Below, piece by piece: positions 9,219-16,970 of a stretch of DNA of 64,000 nucleotides. The stretch spans positions 12,133-76,132 of the forward strand of contig CAZVKG010000009.1 in the NCBI GenBank assembly GCA_964627665.1. The letters run 5' to 3'. A program made the position numbers and the translations under genes. Numbering within the stretch: position 1 is the first letter of the stretch; each line of letters begins with the position of its first letter. The notes below the pieces were generated by a model, which saw only the letters and a list, made by a program, of their open reading frames with translations, had not been told where the DNA came from and did no database searches. Source of the stretch: UBA1351 sp964627665. Its GTDB lineage: Bacteria; Bacillota; Clostridia; Lachnospirales; Vallitaleaceae.

Positions 9219-9602
9219 CTATATTGCTTCGACGCCAGTATCATTATTACGTATACGTATTGCATCATCAATGGTTGATACAAAGATTCGACCATCGCCC
9301 ATATTTCCGGTTTTATTTTCTTGAATAATGATATCTACGACTTTTTTATAGTCTTTGTCATCGACAATCATTGTCAATAATCGTTTTGCGACGAGTCGAT
9401 GATTCTCAGATATGGATTCAAGTATTTCCGGTTCTGCAATAGGTTCTTCTCCAATAAGGTCTTCTATAAGTTCATAGTTGACTTTCTTTTTTCCACGTCC
9501 ATTAACCTTACGGCATGTAACCGATGGAAATCCTGATTCTGCTAATATTTTTTTTGTCGAATTGATTTTATTCATCCGTATGACTGCCATAACTTCTTTC
9601 AT
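9219..9602 (-). CDS. nifI2: Nitrogenase-switching PII-like protein NifI2
   Basis: PII-family protein of 127 residues that, with NifI1, binds dinitrogenase and turns nitrogen fixation off when ammonium is available; 2-oxoglutarate and ATP relieve the block in studied archaea. It has the PII ferredoxin-like fold with MKEVMAVIRMNKINSTKKIL at the start, an enlarged T-loop region (about residues 38-68) typical of NifI2, and the conserved TGNMGDGRIFV nucleotide-binding segment. AGGAGGTG precedes the ATG. It lies between nifI1 and nifD, the standard place in anaerobes. Confidence 0.94.
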   Translation of the reverse strand: MKEVMAVIRMNKINSTKKILAESGFPSVTCRKVNGRGKKKVNYELIEDLIGEEPIAEPEILESISENHRLVAKRLLTMIVDDKDYKKVVDIIIQENKTGNMGDGRIFVSTIDDAIRIRNNDTGVEAI

Positions 9603-9613
9603 TGAGTCACCTC

Positions 9614-9937
9614 CTATAATCCTGCTAATCCACTGCTGATTGTATAAGCCTCTTCAATCGGTGATACAAAAATCTTTCCATCTCCAAATGTTCCTTCTGT
9701 TGATTTTGCACTTTTAGCAAGAATCGAAACCACCTCTTCAACCGTTTCATCCTGAACAACCATCATAAGAAGTTCTTTGGGAATTTCATCATAATGGATG
9801 TTTCCGACTTTTACACCACGTTGTTTTCCTCGTCCGACTACATCGATTTTTGTCACCGCCGGATATCCTGCATCTGCAAGTTCATCCAATACATATCCAA
9901 CTTTCTCCGGTCGTACAATTGCTCTTATCATTTTCAT
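9614..9937 (-). CDS. nifI1: Nitrogenase-switching PII-like protein NifI1
   Basis: Partner of NifI2 in post-translational ammonium switch-off of nitrogenase. At 107 residues it is close to canonical GlnB size. PII features include MKMIRAIVRPEKVGYVLDEL, DVVGRGKQRGV before a short T-loop, and EGTFGDGKIFVSPIEEAY. The GlnB uridylylation Tyr context is absent, as in other NifI1 proteins, so control is probably by metabolite binding. An AGGAGGG site precedes the ATG. It starts 12 bases after nifH. Confidence 0.94.
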   Translation of the reverse strand: MKMIRAIVRPEKVGYVLDELADAGYPAVTKIDVVGRGKQRGVKVGNIHYDEIPKELLMMVVQDETVEEVVSILAKSAKSTEGTFGDGKIFVSPIEEAYTISSGLAGL

Positions 9938-9949
9938 ATATAATCCCTC

Positions 9950-10771
9950 CTATACTCCAAGTAATCCATGTGCCATTAATATTTCTTCTAGACGATCTTG
10001 CGTCATTGGTTTTGGAATCACCAACATCTCATTTTCATCAATTGCTCTAGCAAGTGTTCTGTATTCATCTGCTTGTCCCACAGTTGGATCATAATCGATA
10101 ACCGTCTTCTTATTAATCTCAGCATGTTGAACAATATTATCTCTAGGAACAAAGTGAATCAATTGCGTTCCTAATTCTTGTGCAAAAGCGGTTAACATCT
10201 CGAATTCATTATCCACTTTTCGAGAATTACATATAATTCCACCAAGTCTTGTTCCGCCTGAATCTGCGAATTTCAAAATTCCTTTTGCAATGTTATTTGC
10301 AGCATACATGGCCATCATCTCACCGGAAGCAACTATATAAATCTCTTCTGCCTTTCCTTCGCGGATTGGCATTGCAAACCCTCCACAAACAACATCACCT
10401 AAAACATCATAAAAAACGTAATCTAAGTCATCTGTATATGCTCCAAGTTGCTCTAGCATATTGATGGATGTAATAATTCCTCGACCTGCACATCCAACAC
10501 CAGGTTCCGGTCCACCTGATTCAACACAACGTATTCCGCCATATCCTAGCTTCAAAATGTTTTCAAGTTCAATATCTTCGCCTTCTTCTCGAAGCGTATC
10601 AAGAACTGTTTGTTGAGCTAATCCATTCAAAATTAATCGTGTCGAATCTGCTTTAGGGTCACATCCGACAATCATAATCTCTTTTCCCATTTCTGCTAAT
10701 GCTGCTGTCAAATTTTGTGTCGTTGTTGATTTTCCGATACCGCCTTTTCCATAAATCGCTATTTGTCTCAT
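9950..10771 (-). CDS. nifH: Nitrogenase iron protein NifH
   Basis: Dinitrogenase reductase: an ATP-driven homodimer that passes electrons one at a time to NifDK and is also used in FeMo-co maturation. It has the Walker A motif GKGGIGKSTTTQNL at residue 8, cluster cysteines in GVGCAGRG and DVVCGGFAMP, and the Arg in CAGRG that is the target of ADP-ribosylation in some bacteria. 273 residues, normal length. It is the first gene of the operon. GAAAGGA precedes the ATG, after a leader of about 160 bases containing an intrinsic terminator. Confidence 0.98.
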   Translation of the reverse strand: MRQIAIYGKGGIGKSTTTQNLTAALAEMGKEIMIVGCDPKADSTRLILNGLAQQTVLDTLREEGEDIELENILKLGYGGIRCVESGGPEPGVGCAGRGIITSINMLEQLGAYTDDLDYVFYDVLGDVVCGGFAMPIREGKAEEIYIVASGEMMAMYAANNIAKGILKFADSGGTRLGGIICNSRKVDNEFEMLTAFAQELGTQLIHFVPRDNIVQHAEINKKTVIDYDPTVGQADEYRTLARAIDENEMLVIPKPMTQDRLEEILMAHGLLGV

Positions 10772-10853
10772 ATTATTTCTTCCTTTCTCACATCTTTGCT
10801 ATAACTTAAATTTGGTTGCATATGCTCTTTTTTAATAACTTCTTTTTAAAAAG

Positions 10854-10907
10854 AAAAAAAAGAGCCTTAGAACATAGTCAGTTTGCACTGATTATCTTCT
10901 AAGACTC
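10854..10907 (-). terminator. Leader terminator (attenuator) upstream of nifH
   Basis: On the minus strand an 11-base-pair stem (10897-10907 with 10862-10872, one G-U pair) encloses a 24-base loop that itself contains a 5-base-pair GCAA tetraloop hairpin (10878-10891). It is followed directly by eight U residues (10854-10861). It ends about 80 bases before the nifH ATG and has no open reading frame upstream on its strand. It is therefore a premature terminator inside the nif leader and not the end of another gene. AAGAC at 10924-10928 can pair with GUCUU (10901-10905) of the stem, a possible but weak antiterminator. Confidence 0.8.
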
Positions 10908-10940
10908 CTTCGCCTGTTGTTTTGTCTTGCTAATGAAAGT

Positions 10941-10969
10941 AATTTATCATAGTTTTCAAACAATTTCAA
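10941..10969 (-). promoter_or_regulatory. Predicted nif operon promoter
   Basis: On the minus strand TTGAAA (10964-10969), a 17-base spacer and TAAATT (10941-10946) form a moderate sigma-A-like promoter. Transcription would start near 10934, giving a leader of about 160 bases that includes the attenuator. TATGAT at 10947-10952 is an alternative -10 but has a poor -35. No sigma-54 -24/-12 element was recognised. Confidence 0.5.
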
Positions 10970-11283
10970 GCTTTATTTTAATTTGCAAGATTTCTTTCAT
11001 TTTATTTCTTGTTTTTTTTACTATTAAACCTATAAATACAATATAAGTCATTGACATTTGCTTCTGTAATGATTATTGTTCGCACTTGCATTTGTTGATA
11101 CTGCTTAATATAGCAAACAATATCTTAAACTTCTTGTTGAACAATAACAATTTTTCAACATTAATGCGATATATATGGGTGTCCTTCAATATAAAATCGC
11201 CAAGGAACATCTTTATATTTTTCTGACTTCTATTTTATTCGTAGATGAGGCATTATGCAAGAAGCTTTCTGTTGAAAACACCC
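10970..11283. other. nif-sod intergenic region with inverted repeats
   Basis: About 310 bases without a plausible gene, very A+T-rich. It contains a spaced inverted repeat TGTTGAA-N12-TTCAACA (11135-11160) and next to it TGCT-N6-AGCA (11101-11114), both possible protein-binding sites. I see no RNA gene here. Confidence 0.45.
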
Positions 11284-11312
11284 TTGATTTTTGAAGTCAT
11301 CTATGGTATGAT
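11284..11312 (+). promoter_or_regulatory. Predicted superoxide dismutase promoter
   Basis: TTGATT (11284-11289), a 17-base spacer and TATGAT (11307-11312) make a good sigma-A-like promoter about 58 bases before the superoxide dismutase ATG. Confidence 0.65.
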
Positions 11313-11370
11313 TTTTTTATGATATTGATTTTCATTTTCAATTAAAACATATTTAAAAGGAGGAAATACT

Positions 11371-11976
11371 ATGATATTTGAATTACCTAAGTTAACTTAT
11401 GCATATGATGCATTAGAACCTCACATTGACAAAGAAACTATGGAAATCCATCATAGCAAGCACCATGCAGGTTATACCAGCAAGTTGAATGCTGCTCTTG
11501 AAGGAAAGAATATAGATAAAAATATAGAAGATTTATTAACTTCCATTGATTCGCTTCCAAGCGATATACAAACAGCCGTTATCAATAATGGTGGCGGTTA
11601 CTATAATCACAAGATTTTTTGGGAAGTTATTGGACCAAATGGTGGTGGGGAGCCAACTGGTGAAATTAAAAGTGCTATTGATAAAGGATTTGGTTCATTT
11701 GAAGCGTTTAAAGAAGAATTTTCTAAAGCTGCAGCAAGTCGATTTGGTTCCGGTTGGGCTTGGCTCACCTATTCTGATGGTCAATTAGAAGTTACTTCGA
11801 CTCCCAATCAAAATTCACCAATAACTGAAGGAAAAGAAGTCCTTCTTGGATTAGATGTTTGGGAACATGCTTATTATCTAAAATATCAAAATCGTCGTCC
11901 GGATTATATTGAATCCTTTTGGAATATTATTAACTGGGATGAAGTTGAGCGTCGTTATCAGAAATTTTCTAAATAA
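11371..11976 (+). CDS. sodA: Superoxide dismutase (Mn/Fe family)
   Basis: Cytoplasmic enzyme that dismutates superoxide. 201 residues, typical for the family. The metal-binding residues are visible: first His in MEIHHSKHHAGY, second His in NGGGYYNHKIFWE, and the Asp and His of GLDVWEHAYYLKYQNRRPDY. Whether Mn or Fe is bound cannot be decided reliably from the sequence. AAAGGAGG precedes the ATG. It has its own promoter and terminator and diverges from the nif operon. Protection of oxygen-sensitive nitrogenase is a reasonable but unproved role. Confidence 0.96.
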   Translation: MIFELPKLTYAYDALEPHIDKETMEIHHSKHHAGYTSKLNAALEGKNIDKNIEDLLTSIDSLPSDIQTAVINNGGGYYNHKIFWEVIGPNGGGEPTGEIKSAIDKGFGSFEAFKEEFSKAAASRFGSGWAWLTYSDGQLEVTSTPNQNSPITEGKEVLLGLDVWEHAYYLKYQNRRPDYIESFWNIINWDEVERRYQKFSK

Positions 11977-11988
11977 TTATTGTTTTAT

Positions 11989-12016
11989 AACCCTCGCATA
12001 AATGCGAGGGTTATTT
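11989..12016. terminator. Bidirectional terminator between sod and the ABC permease
   Basis: Perfect stem AACCCTCGC (from 11989) with GCGAGGGTT (to 12012) around a short A+T loop, followed by TTATTTTATT on the plus strand and by a T-rich stretch on the minus strand. It serves both convergent genes. Confidence 0.85.
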
Positions 12017-13410
12017 TATTGTGATTGTAAAGCTTCAAGCGCTGAACATGCCATAGCTTTTTTTGCGGGTATATATCCTGATACTATTCCTACAAATGTT
12101 GTAAAGATCACTCCAACCAAAATTAACCATTCCGGCAGACTAAAACTCATACTCATCGCTCCACCTCCACCACCTGTTGCCATATTGCCGAACAAGTCAC
12201 TTGTAAATACTACTGTGAGTAGAAAGCTAATGCCAACTCCAACAACTCCCCCTACGAATCCAATTAATGCCGCTTCTAGCAAAAAAAGTCGCTTAATGTC
12301 CTGAATTGTCGCTCCAATTACTTTCATTACACCGATTTCACGTTTACGCTCAGTTATAGCCATAATCATTGTATTCATGATTCCAATCGCCGCAACAAGT
12401 AGCGATATTCCTCCAATAGCCCCTAATGCGATTTGTAACATTGTTGTTGTTGATTGAATCGTCTCAACCATTTCAGCCATTGTCGATGCCTCATATCCAT
12501 AATTTTCTAGGTAGTTGACAACTATATCAATATAGCTTGTATCACTAATCTTCAAGTAAGCACTGTCATATCCATCAATACTCTCACCTTCTGCCTCTTC
12601 TATAAGATCAACTAAAGTTTCAATATCAATATACATATTACGATCTCGTGTATTATCACCTTCTTCTAGCAATCCATTTCCTTGAATACGATAGACTTCT
12701 GATGTACTTGACGTTTGATTCATCGGGCTATAACTTGTGTCTAAAGACATTGTTATACGTTCCGAAAAAACGTCGACGTCTAAACTTTCATCTTCTCTCA
12801 CTTCAAAGTCTCTGCCAGGCATGCCTCCCATCATTCCTCCATTTGGCATTCTTCCTTGGCCTACTCTCATTCCTTCACCAAATTGACTCGTATTAGCTCC
12901 CGTTACATTGCTCTTCTCAACTTCTTCAAAGTTCTCAGCTGCCGTTTGTCCAAAAACTATTCCCAGTTTTTCTGCAACAACGTCTTGACTCTTCGTCGTC
13001 ACAAATCCCAGATCATTAAATAAGGCCATATCAATCCCAATTAGCGTATTTAATGCTTCATATTTTCCGGAGACTAGTTTAACATTCTTCGATATAACCG
13101 GAGATACGGCTTCTATATATTCGATTTCTGCAAATAATGCTAGGTCTAAAGAAGTAAGGACGTCTGTTGATGTATCTTCTGCTAAACGTGTCGTTGAATT
13201 TGTATTGTCACCTTTTGTTACGGTTATTATATCTATACTTCCCATATTATCAATGGATTCCGAAAAATTTTCTTGCATTCCTAACCCGAGTGCAACCATC
13301 ATGATCACAGATATTGTTCCAATCACAATTCCTAAAACTGTTAAAAATGTTCTTGATTTATGCCGTTTTAGATTTGATAAAGCCATTTTGAATAGATCCT
13401 TTAGATTCAT
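12016..13410 (-). CDS. MacB/FtsX-type ABC transporter permease
   Basis: Membrane component of a MacB-like ABC system, which typically moves or senses peptides, lipids or antibiotics rather than importing nutrients. The N-terminus has KSRTFLTVLGIVIGTISVIMM (helix 1). It is followed by a large extracytoplasmic MacB_PCD domain (about residues 45-330) and a C-terminal FtsX core with three helices (from about 325). Two unusual glycine/methionine-rich stretches occur: GRMPNGGMMGGMPGRDFEV in the outer domain and a GGGGG-AMSMSF loop between the last helices. AAAGGTGG precedes the ATG. The gene starts two bases after its predecessor's stop, so the three genes form one operon. The substrate is unknown. 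Confidence 0.88.
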   Translation of the reverse strand: MNLKDLFKMALSNLKRHKSRTFLTVLGIVIGTISVIMMVALGLGMQENFSESIDNMGSIDIITVTKGDNTNSTTRLAEDTSTDVLTSLDLALFAEIEYIEAVSPVISKNVKLVSGKYEALNTLIGIDMALFNDLGFVTTKSQDVVAEKLGIVFGQTAAENFEEVEKSNVTGANTSQFGEGMRVGQGRMPNGGMMGGMPGRDFEVREDESLDVDVFSERITMSLDTSYSPMNQTSSTSEVYRIQGNGLLEEGDNTRDRNMYIDIETLVDLIEEAEGESIDGYDSAYLKISDTSYIDIVVNYLENYGYEASTMAEMVETIQSTTTMLQIALGAIGGISLLVAAIGIMNTMIMAITERKREIGVMKVIGATIQDIKRLFLLEAALIGFVGGVVGVGISFLLTVVFTSDLFGNMATGGGGGAMSMSFSLPEWLILVGVIFTTFVGIVSGYIPAKKAMACSALEALQSQ

Positions 13411-13412
13411 AT

Positions 13413-15467
13413 CTATTCCACCTTTCTATTTTTAAGCTTCTTGACAAAAAAAACACTTATTCCTAGAACAAGAATTAAGGCAGCACCTCCTAAAAATGCA
13501 TATTGCGTAATAGATGAATTACTTCCACCTGTTGCCGGCATCTCCCCTCTAAAGTTTTCGATACCTCCTATTCCTCCTTCCATCCGCTGCATTGTATCAT
13601 TATTCAATGTAAACTCTTTAATATATTCTGTTGTTTTTCCAAATGTATCATCATAGGTGAAAATAATTTTTCCTGTAATTTGATTAGGAACACTTCCCGT
13701 AATTTCAACATCGTAAATATCTGTCCGTCCAGCTTCAAATGTTCCGACATAGTAATTGCTATTTGTTGTCGTTAATTCATCTAATTCAATATCTACCATT
13801 AGATTATCAATATCAATTTTCCCGGTATTATAAAAATCCGTTTCAATAGTAAATCCGTTTTCTAAGATATTTCCAAATCGTACATCCGAGACTTCGAGAT
13901 TTTGTTTCTGATACACCGGTATTGAAATAATCTCCTGATCTTCAAACCCATTATTATCTACATCCTCATAATTGTAATTAATATTTAAAGAATAAATATT
14001 CCCTTCTGCTTGATCAAGAATAGAATATTCTAGGCTAATATCTTTTGATTCTTTCGGTGCTAAGTAATCAATGAATTTACTTCCGCTTGTCCCTATTGGC
14101 AATAAAACCTTAGTAGCCGAATCGTTACTTTCATTCAAAGAAATTTTCACATTTTTTATTGAACGTTCACTATTTGTATTCATAACCGTAATATTTAATG
14201 TAAATTGATCACCCGCATAGAGCTTTTCTTGACTTATTGAATATTGATCAACCATTATTTTAGGAGCTGACTCTGTATCATCCTCATCATCTTCATCATC
14301 CGGGTTATACACATATACCCCAGTATAGCTCGTCACCACATAGTCTTCATTCGATGCTGATATACCTAAGGAATAATTTCGTGACTCTGCTTCATCGGTA
14401 GCCATAACCGTATATTCTATTTCACGTTCTTCATTTGGTAACAAGTTATGTATTATTATTGTATCTTGCGTTATAGGAACAACCGCCTCCGAATATTTCA
14501 AAACAACACTGATTTCATCTATTACAACTGATGAGACATTTTTTATCACTGCATGTATTTGAGATTTTTCATTAACATTGAGATTTGATTCACTCACTGA
14601 GATCTGGGTCAACGTCATTGAACCAACTGTCTCTTCATCACCATTATTGACATGCAATGCAACACTAAAACTTTTTTCAAACTCAATGTTCTCTTTTCCT
14701 TTTTCAGTATATGTCGCAATAAAGTTCAAATTGTATATTCCAGATTCCAAATTATCGGCAACTAAAAGTTCAATGGGGACATCTTCCTTTCCATCTATAA
14801 ACGTTAAATCTTGAACGACTGGCTTAGAGACAATGGCAATTCCTTCGGATAGGGACGTAATTTTTAGTTCAACTTGATTAATCTGATTGAAATTGTCTGC
14901 ATATATTTCAAGTATTTTCTCTATCTTTTCTCCGGTAGACAATTTAGATTTCGTTGATTCCAAACCATAAAATTCAACATTTGATGATGATTCCTCAACC
15001 CTAATACTGATTTCTTTGTCTAAATTGACATCTTTTATTCCCGGAACTCGACCGGTCACATTCAATGTAACAGTATGTAGCCCTGCATTTCCTCCTTCTA
15101 CTCGTATCGGGTATGTTAAAACAAATTCTTTCCCTTTAATAAAACTTTTAACATAATTGACGCTATCACTGCTGATAGAGCGAATTGGAGAATTACCATA
15201 ATTCAATGTGAAATACGCATTAACATACTTATATGAATCATTGTTTTCAACTGTGATTTGTAATTCGTATTCCTCACCTTCGATTACTGTCGCATAGTTC
15301 ACATCAATAATTTGAACCATTGTACCATCCCGCTCTTCTGTTTCTTCTTTTACCGTTTCTTCTGTATCTGTGCCTTCAATCCCTGCCTCTAGGGCATAAA
15401 TAACCGGATAAACATTACTGATATTTAAACCTATGATCATTACAAGTATCATCACTATTTTTTTCAT
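13413..15467 (-). CDS. Exported CARDB-like partner protein of the ABC system
   Basis: A 684-residue surface protein. It has an N-terminal signal peptide (about 25 residues). Several beta-rich CARDB/NEW3-like repeats follow, similar to the COG1361 S-layer-type proteins found beside MacB systems. There is an acidic NPDDEDDEDDTES linker near residue 390 and one C-terminal transmembrane helix ending in KKLKNRKVE. MPATGG before that helix, with the charged tail, resembles a sortase signal with Met in place of Leu; plain membrane anchoring is the alternative. The start overlaps the ATPase stop (ATGA). It probably works as the extracytoplasmic adaptor of the transporter. Its exact role is not known. 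Confidence 0.75.
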   Translation of the reverse strand: MKKIVMILVMIIGLNISNVYPVIYALEAGIEGTDTEETVKEETEERDGTMVQIIDVNYATVIEGEEYELQITVENNDSYKYVNAYFTLNYGNSPIRSISSDSVNYVKSFIKGKEFVLTYPIRVEGGNAGLHTVTLNVTGRVPGIKDVNLDKEISIRVEESSSNVEFYGLESTKSKLSTGEKIEKILEIYADNFNQINQVELKITSLSEGIAIVSKPVVQDLTFIDGKEDVPIELLVADNLESGIYNLNFIATYTEKGKENIEFEKSFSVALHVNNGDEETVGSMTLTQISVSESNLNVNEKSQIHAVIKNVSSVVIDEISVVLKYSEAVVPITQDTIIIHNLLPNEEREIEYTVMATDEAESRNYSLGISASNEDYVVTSYTGVYVYNPDDEDDEDDTESAPKIMVDQYSISQEKLYAGDQFTLNITVMNTNSERSIKNVKISLNESNDSATKVLLPIGTSGSKFIDYLAPKESKDISLEYSILDQAEGNIYSLNINYNYEDVDNNGFEDQEIISIPVYQKQNLEVSDVRFGNILENGFTIETDFYNTGKIDIDNLMVDIELDELTTTNSNYYVGTFEAGRTDIYDVEITGSVPNQITGKIIFTYDDTFGKTTEYIKEFTLNNDTMQRMEGGIGGIENFRGEMPATGGSNSSITQYAFLGGAALILVLGISVFFVKKLKNRKVE

Positions 15468-16168
15468 ACATATTCCTCCATTTTCGTTTTATCTTCAATA
15501 TGCTCAATATTCCCATCCTTCATATGTATGATTCGATTAGCATATTCTGATGTATCATCATCATGTGTTACCATGACAAATGTTTGATTGTGCTTTTGAA
15601 TCATTTCGAGCATTAATTGCATAATACTGTCACTGGTATTGGAATCCAAATTTCCTGTTGGTTCATCCGCAAAAACTATTTGAGGTTGATTAACAAAAGC
15701 TCTAGCTATACTGACGCGTTGTTGTTGCCCTCCACTCATTTGTTTAGGCAAATGATTTTTTCGATCATATAACCCTACTGCATTTAACATTTCTTCACCA
15801 CGTTCTCGTCGTTCTTTTTCATTGATATTCGCAAAAGTTAAGGGCAACATAACATTTTCTAACGCAGTATGACTTGTCAATAAATTATATGCCTGAAAAA
15901 TAAAACCAATATATCTTTTTCTCAATAATGTGATTTGTGTTTCCTTCATTTCATGAATTGGTTGATTCATAATATAAATTTCTCCATTCGTCGGTCTGTC
16001 GAGTCCAGCCATTATATTTAATAATGTGGATTTTCCACTACCCGATTTTCCAAAAACAGATATAAATTCACCTTTTTTTATCGCTAAATCAATTTGCTTT
16101 AAAGCCCAAACCTCTTCATTTCCCATTTTGAATACTTTCGATATATTTTTTAATGTTAACATATCCAA
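15464..16168 (-). CDS. MacB/LolD-type ABC transporter ATPase
   Basis: Nucleotide-binding subunit for the neighbouring permease. Motifs in order: Walker A GKSGSGKSTLL, Q-loop FIFQAYNLL, signature MSGGQQQRVSIARAF, Walker B IVFADEPTGNLD and switch His in VTHDD. About 235 residues, the usual size for the MacB/LolD group. Start choice: GGAGGTG at about 16172-16182 suits the TTG at 16168 (six to eight bases), while the ATG at 16162 has longer spacing; either changes only two residues. First gene of a three-gene operon divergent from a two-component system. Confidence 0.93.
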   Translation of the reverse strand: MDMLTLKNISKVFKMGNEEVWALKQIDLAIKKGEFISVFGKSGSGKSTLLNIMAGLDRPTNGEIYIMNQPIHEMKETQITLLRKRYIGFIFQAYNLLTSHTALENVMLPLTFANINEKERRERGEEMLNAVGLYDRKNHLPKQMSGGQQQRVSIARAFVNQPQIVFADEPTGNLDSNTSDSIMQLMLEMIQKHNQTFVMVTHDDDTSEYANRIIHMKDGNIEHIEDKTKMEEYV

Positions 16169-16204
16169 GACGACCACCTCCAATTTAAAGTTTACTTGAT
16201 GAAC

Positions 16205-16230
16205 CTTAAATAGAACTTAAAATATTTAAG
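16205..16230. promoter_or_regulatory. Candidate OmpR-type operator
   Basis: CTTAAA occurs at 16205-16210 and again at 16216-16221, exactly 11 bases apart, with an inverted TTTAAG at 16225-16230. Direct repeats one helical turn apart are the usual site of OmpR-family regulators. The site lies between the ABC operon and the divergent OmpR-type regulator gene, whose probable -10 is TATGAT at 16246-16251. Confidence 0.5.
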
Positions 16231-16286
16231 CTTCACTAAAGCGTTATATGATACAATGTTTTCATTAATACTTGAAAGGTGATCTT

Positions 16287-16970
16287 ATGAGAATACTAAT
16301 TATCGAAGATGAAATGGCCTTAGCTGAAGCTATTGCTCAGTTATTAAAAAAAAATAACTATATAACAGATTTAATTTTTGAAGGACAAACCGGTCTTGAC
16401 TATGCATTGAGTAATATTTATGATCTTATTATCCTTGATATTATGCTCCCTAATTTAGATGGTCTTACACTATTAAGTGCATTGCGGCAAGAAAAAATCA
16501 TGACACCGGTTCTTCTCTTAACAGCTAAAGATGGAATTGAAGATAAGGTGAAAGGTCTTGACTATGGTGCAGATGATTATCTATCAAAACCTTTTGCCAT
16601 CGAAGAACTCATGGCACGGATTCGTGCCCTATTACGAAGAAAAGATGTTCTCATCTCTAGTCATCAATTATCTTATGGGGATATTTTACTTGACCAACAG
16701 CAATTACTTTTAATAAAAGCCCCTACACAAATAAAACTTACCCTCAAAGAAGCTAATCTCCTCGAATTGTTGATTCATCAAAAAGGAATCATTACTTCTA
16801 AAGAATATATTATTGAAAAATTATGGGGATTTGATTCAGATGCCGAACACAATAATGTCGAAGTCTATATTTCATTTCTCCGCAAAAAGCTCAGTTATTT
16901 GAATTCTTCTTGTACAATAAAAACAACACGTAGCCTAGGCTATTCTTTGGAGGCAAATACTCATGTTTAA
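16287..16970 (+). CDS. OmpR-family response regulator
   Basis: DNA-binding response regulator. The receiver domain (residues 1-115) has acidic pocket Glu7-Asp8, phospho-acceptor Asp51 in LIILDIMLPN and conserved Lys in LSKPF. A C-terminal winged-helix domain (about 130-225) has EANLLELLIHQKG and VEVYISFLRKKL. The ATG at 16287 has AAAGGTG five bases upstream; an in-frame TTG at 16272 does not. It overlaps the kinase gene by eight bases. By position it should control the divergent ABC operon and itself. Confidence 0.93.
   Translation: MRILIIEDEMALAEAIAQLLKKNNYITDLIFEGQTGLDYALSNIYDLIILDIMLPNLDGLTLLSALRQEKIMTPVLLLTAKDGIEDKVKGLDYGADDYLSKPFAIEELMARIRALLRRKDVLISSHQLSYGDILLDQQQLLLIKAPTQIKLTLKEANLLELLIHQKGIITSKEYIIEKLWGFDSDAEHNNVEVYISFLRKKLSYLNSSCTIKTTRSLGYSLEANTHV

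Noticed and set aside
10854..10907. ANTAR-type tandem hairpin in the nif leader
   Set aside because: Neither stem shows the expected hexanucleotide loop with A first and G fourth. I keep only the attenuator call.
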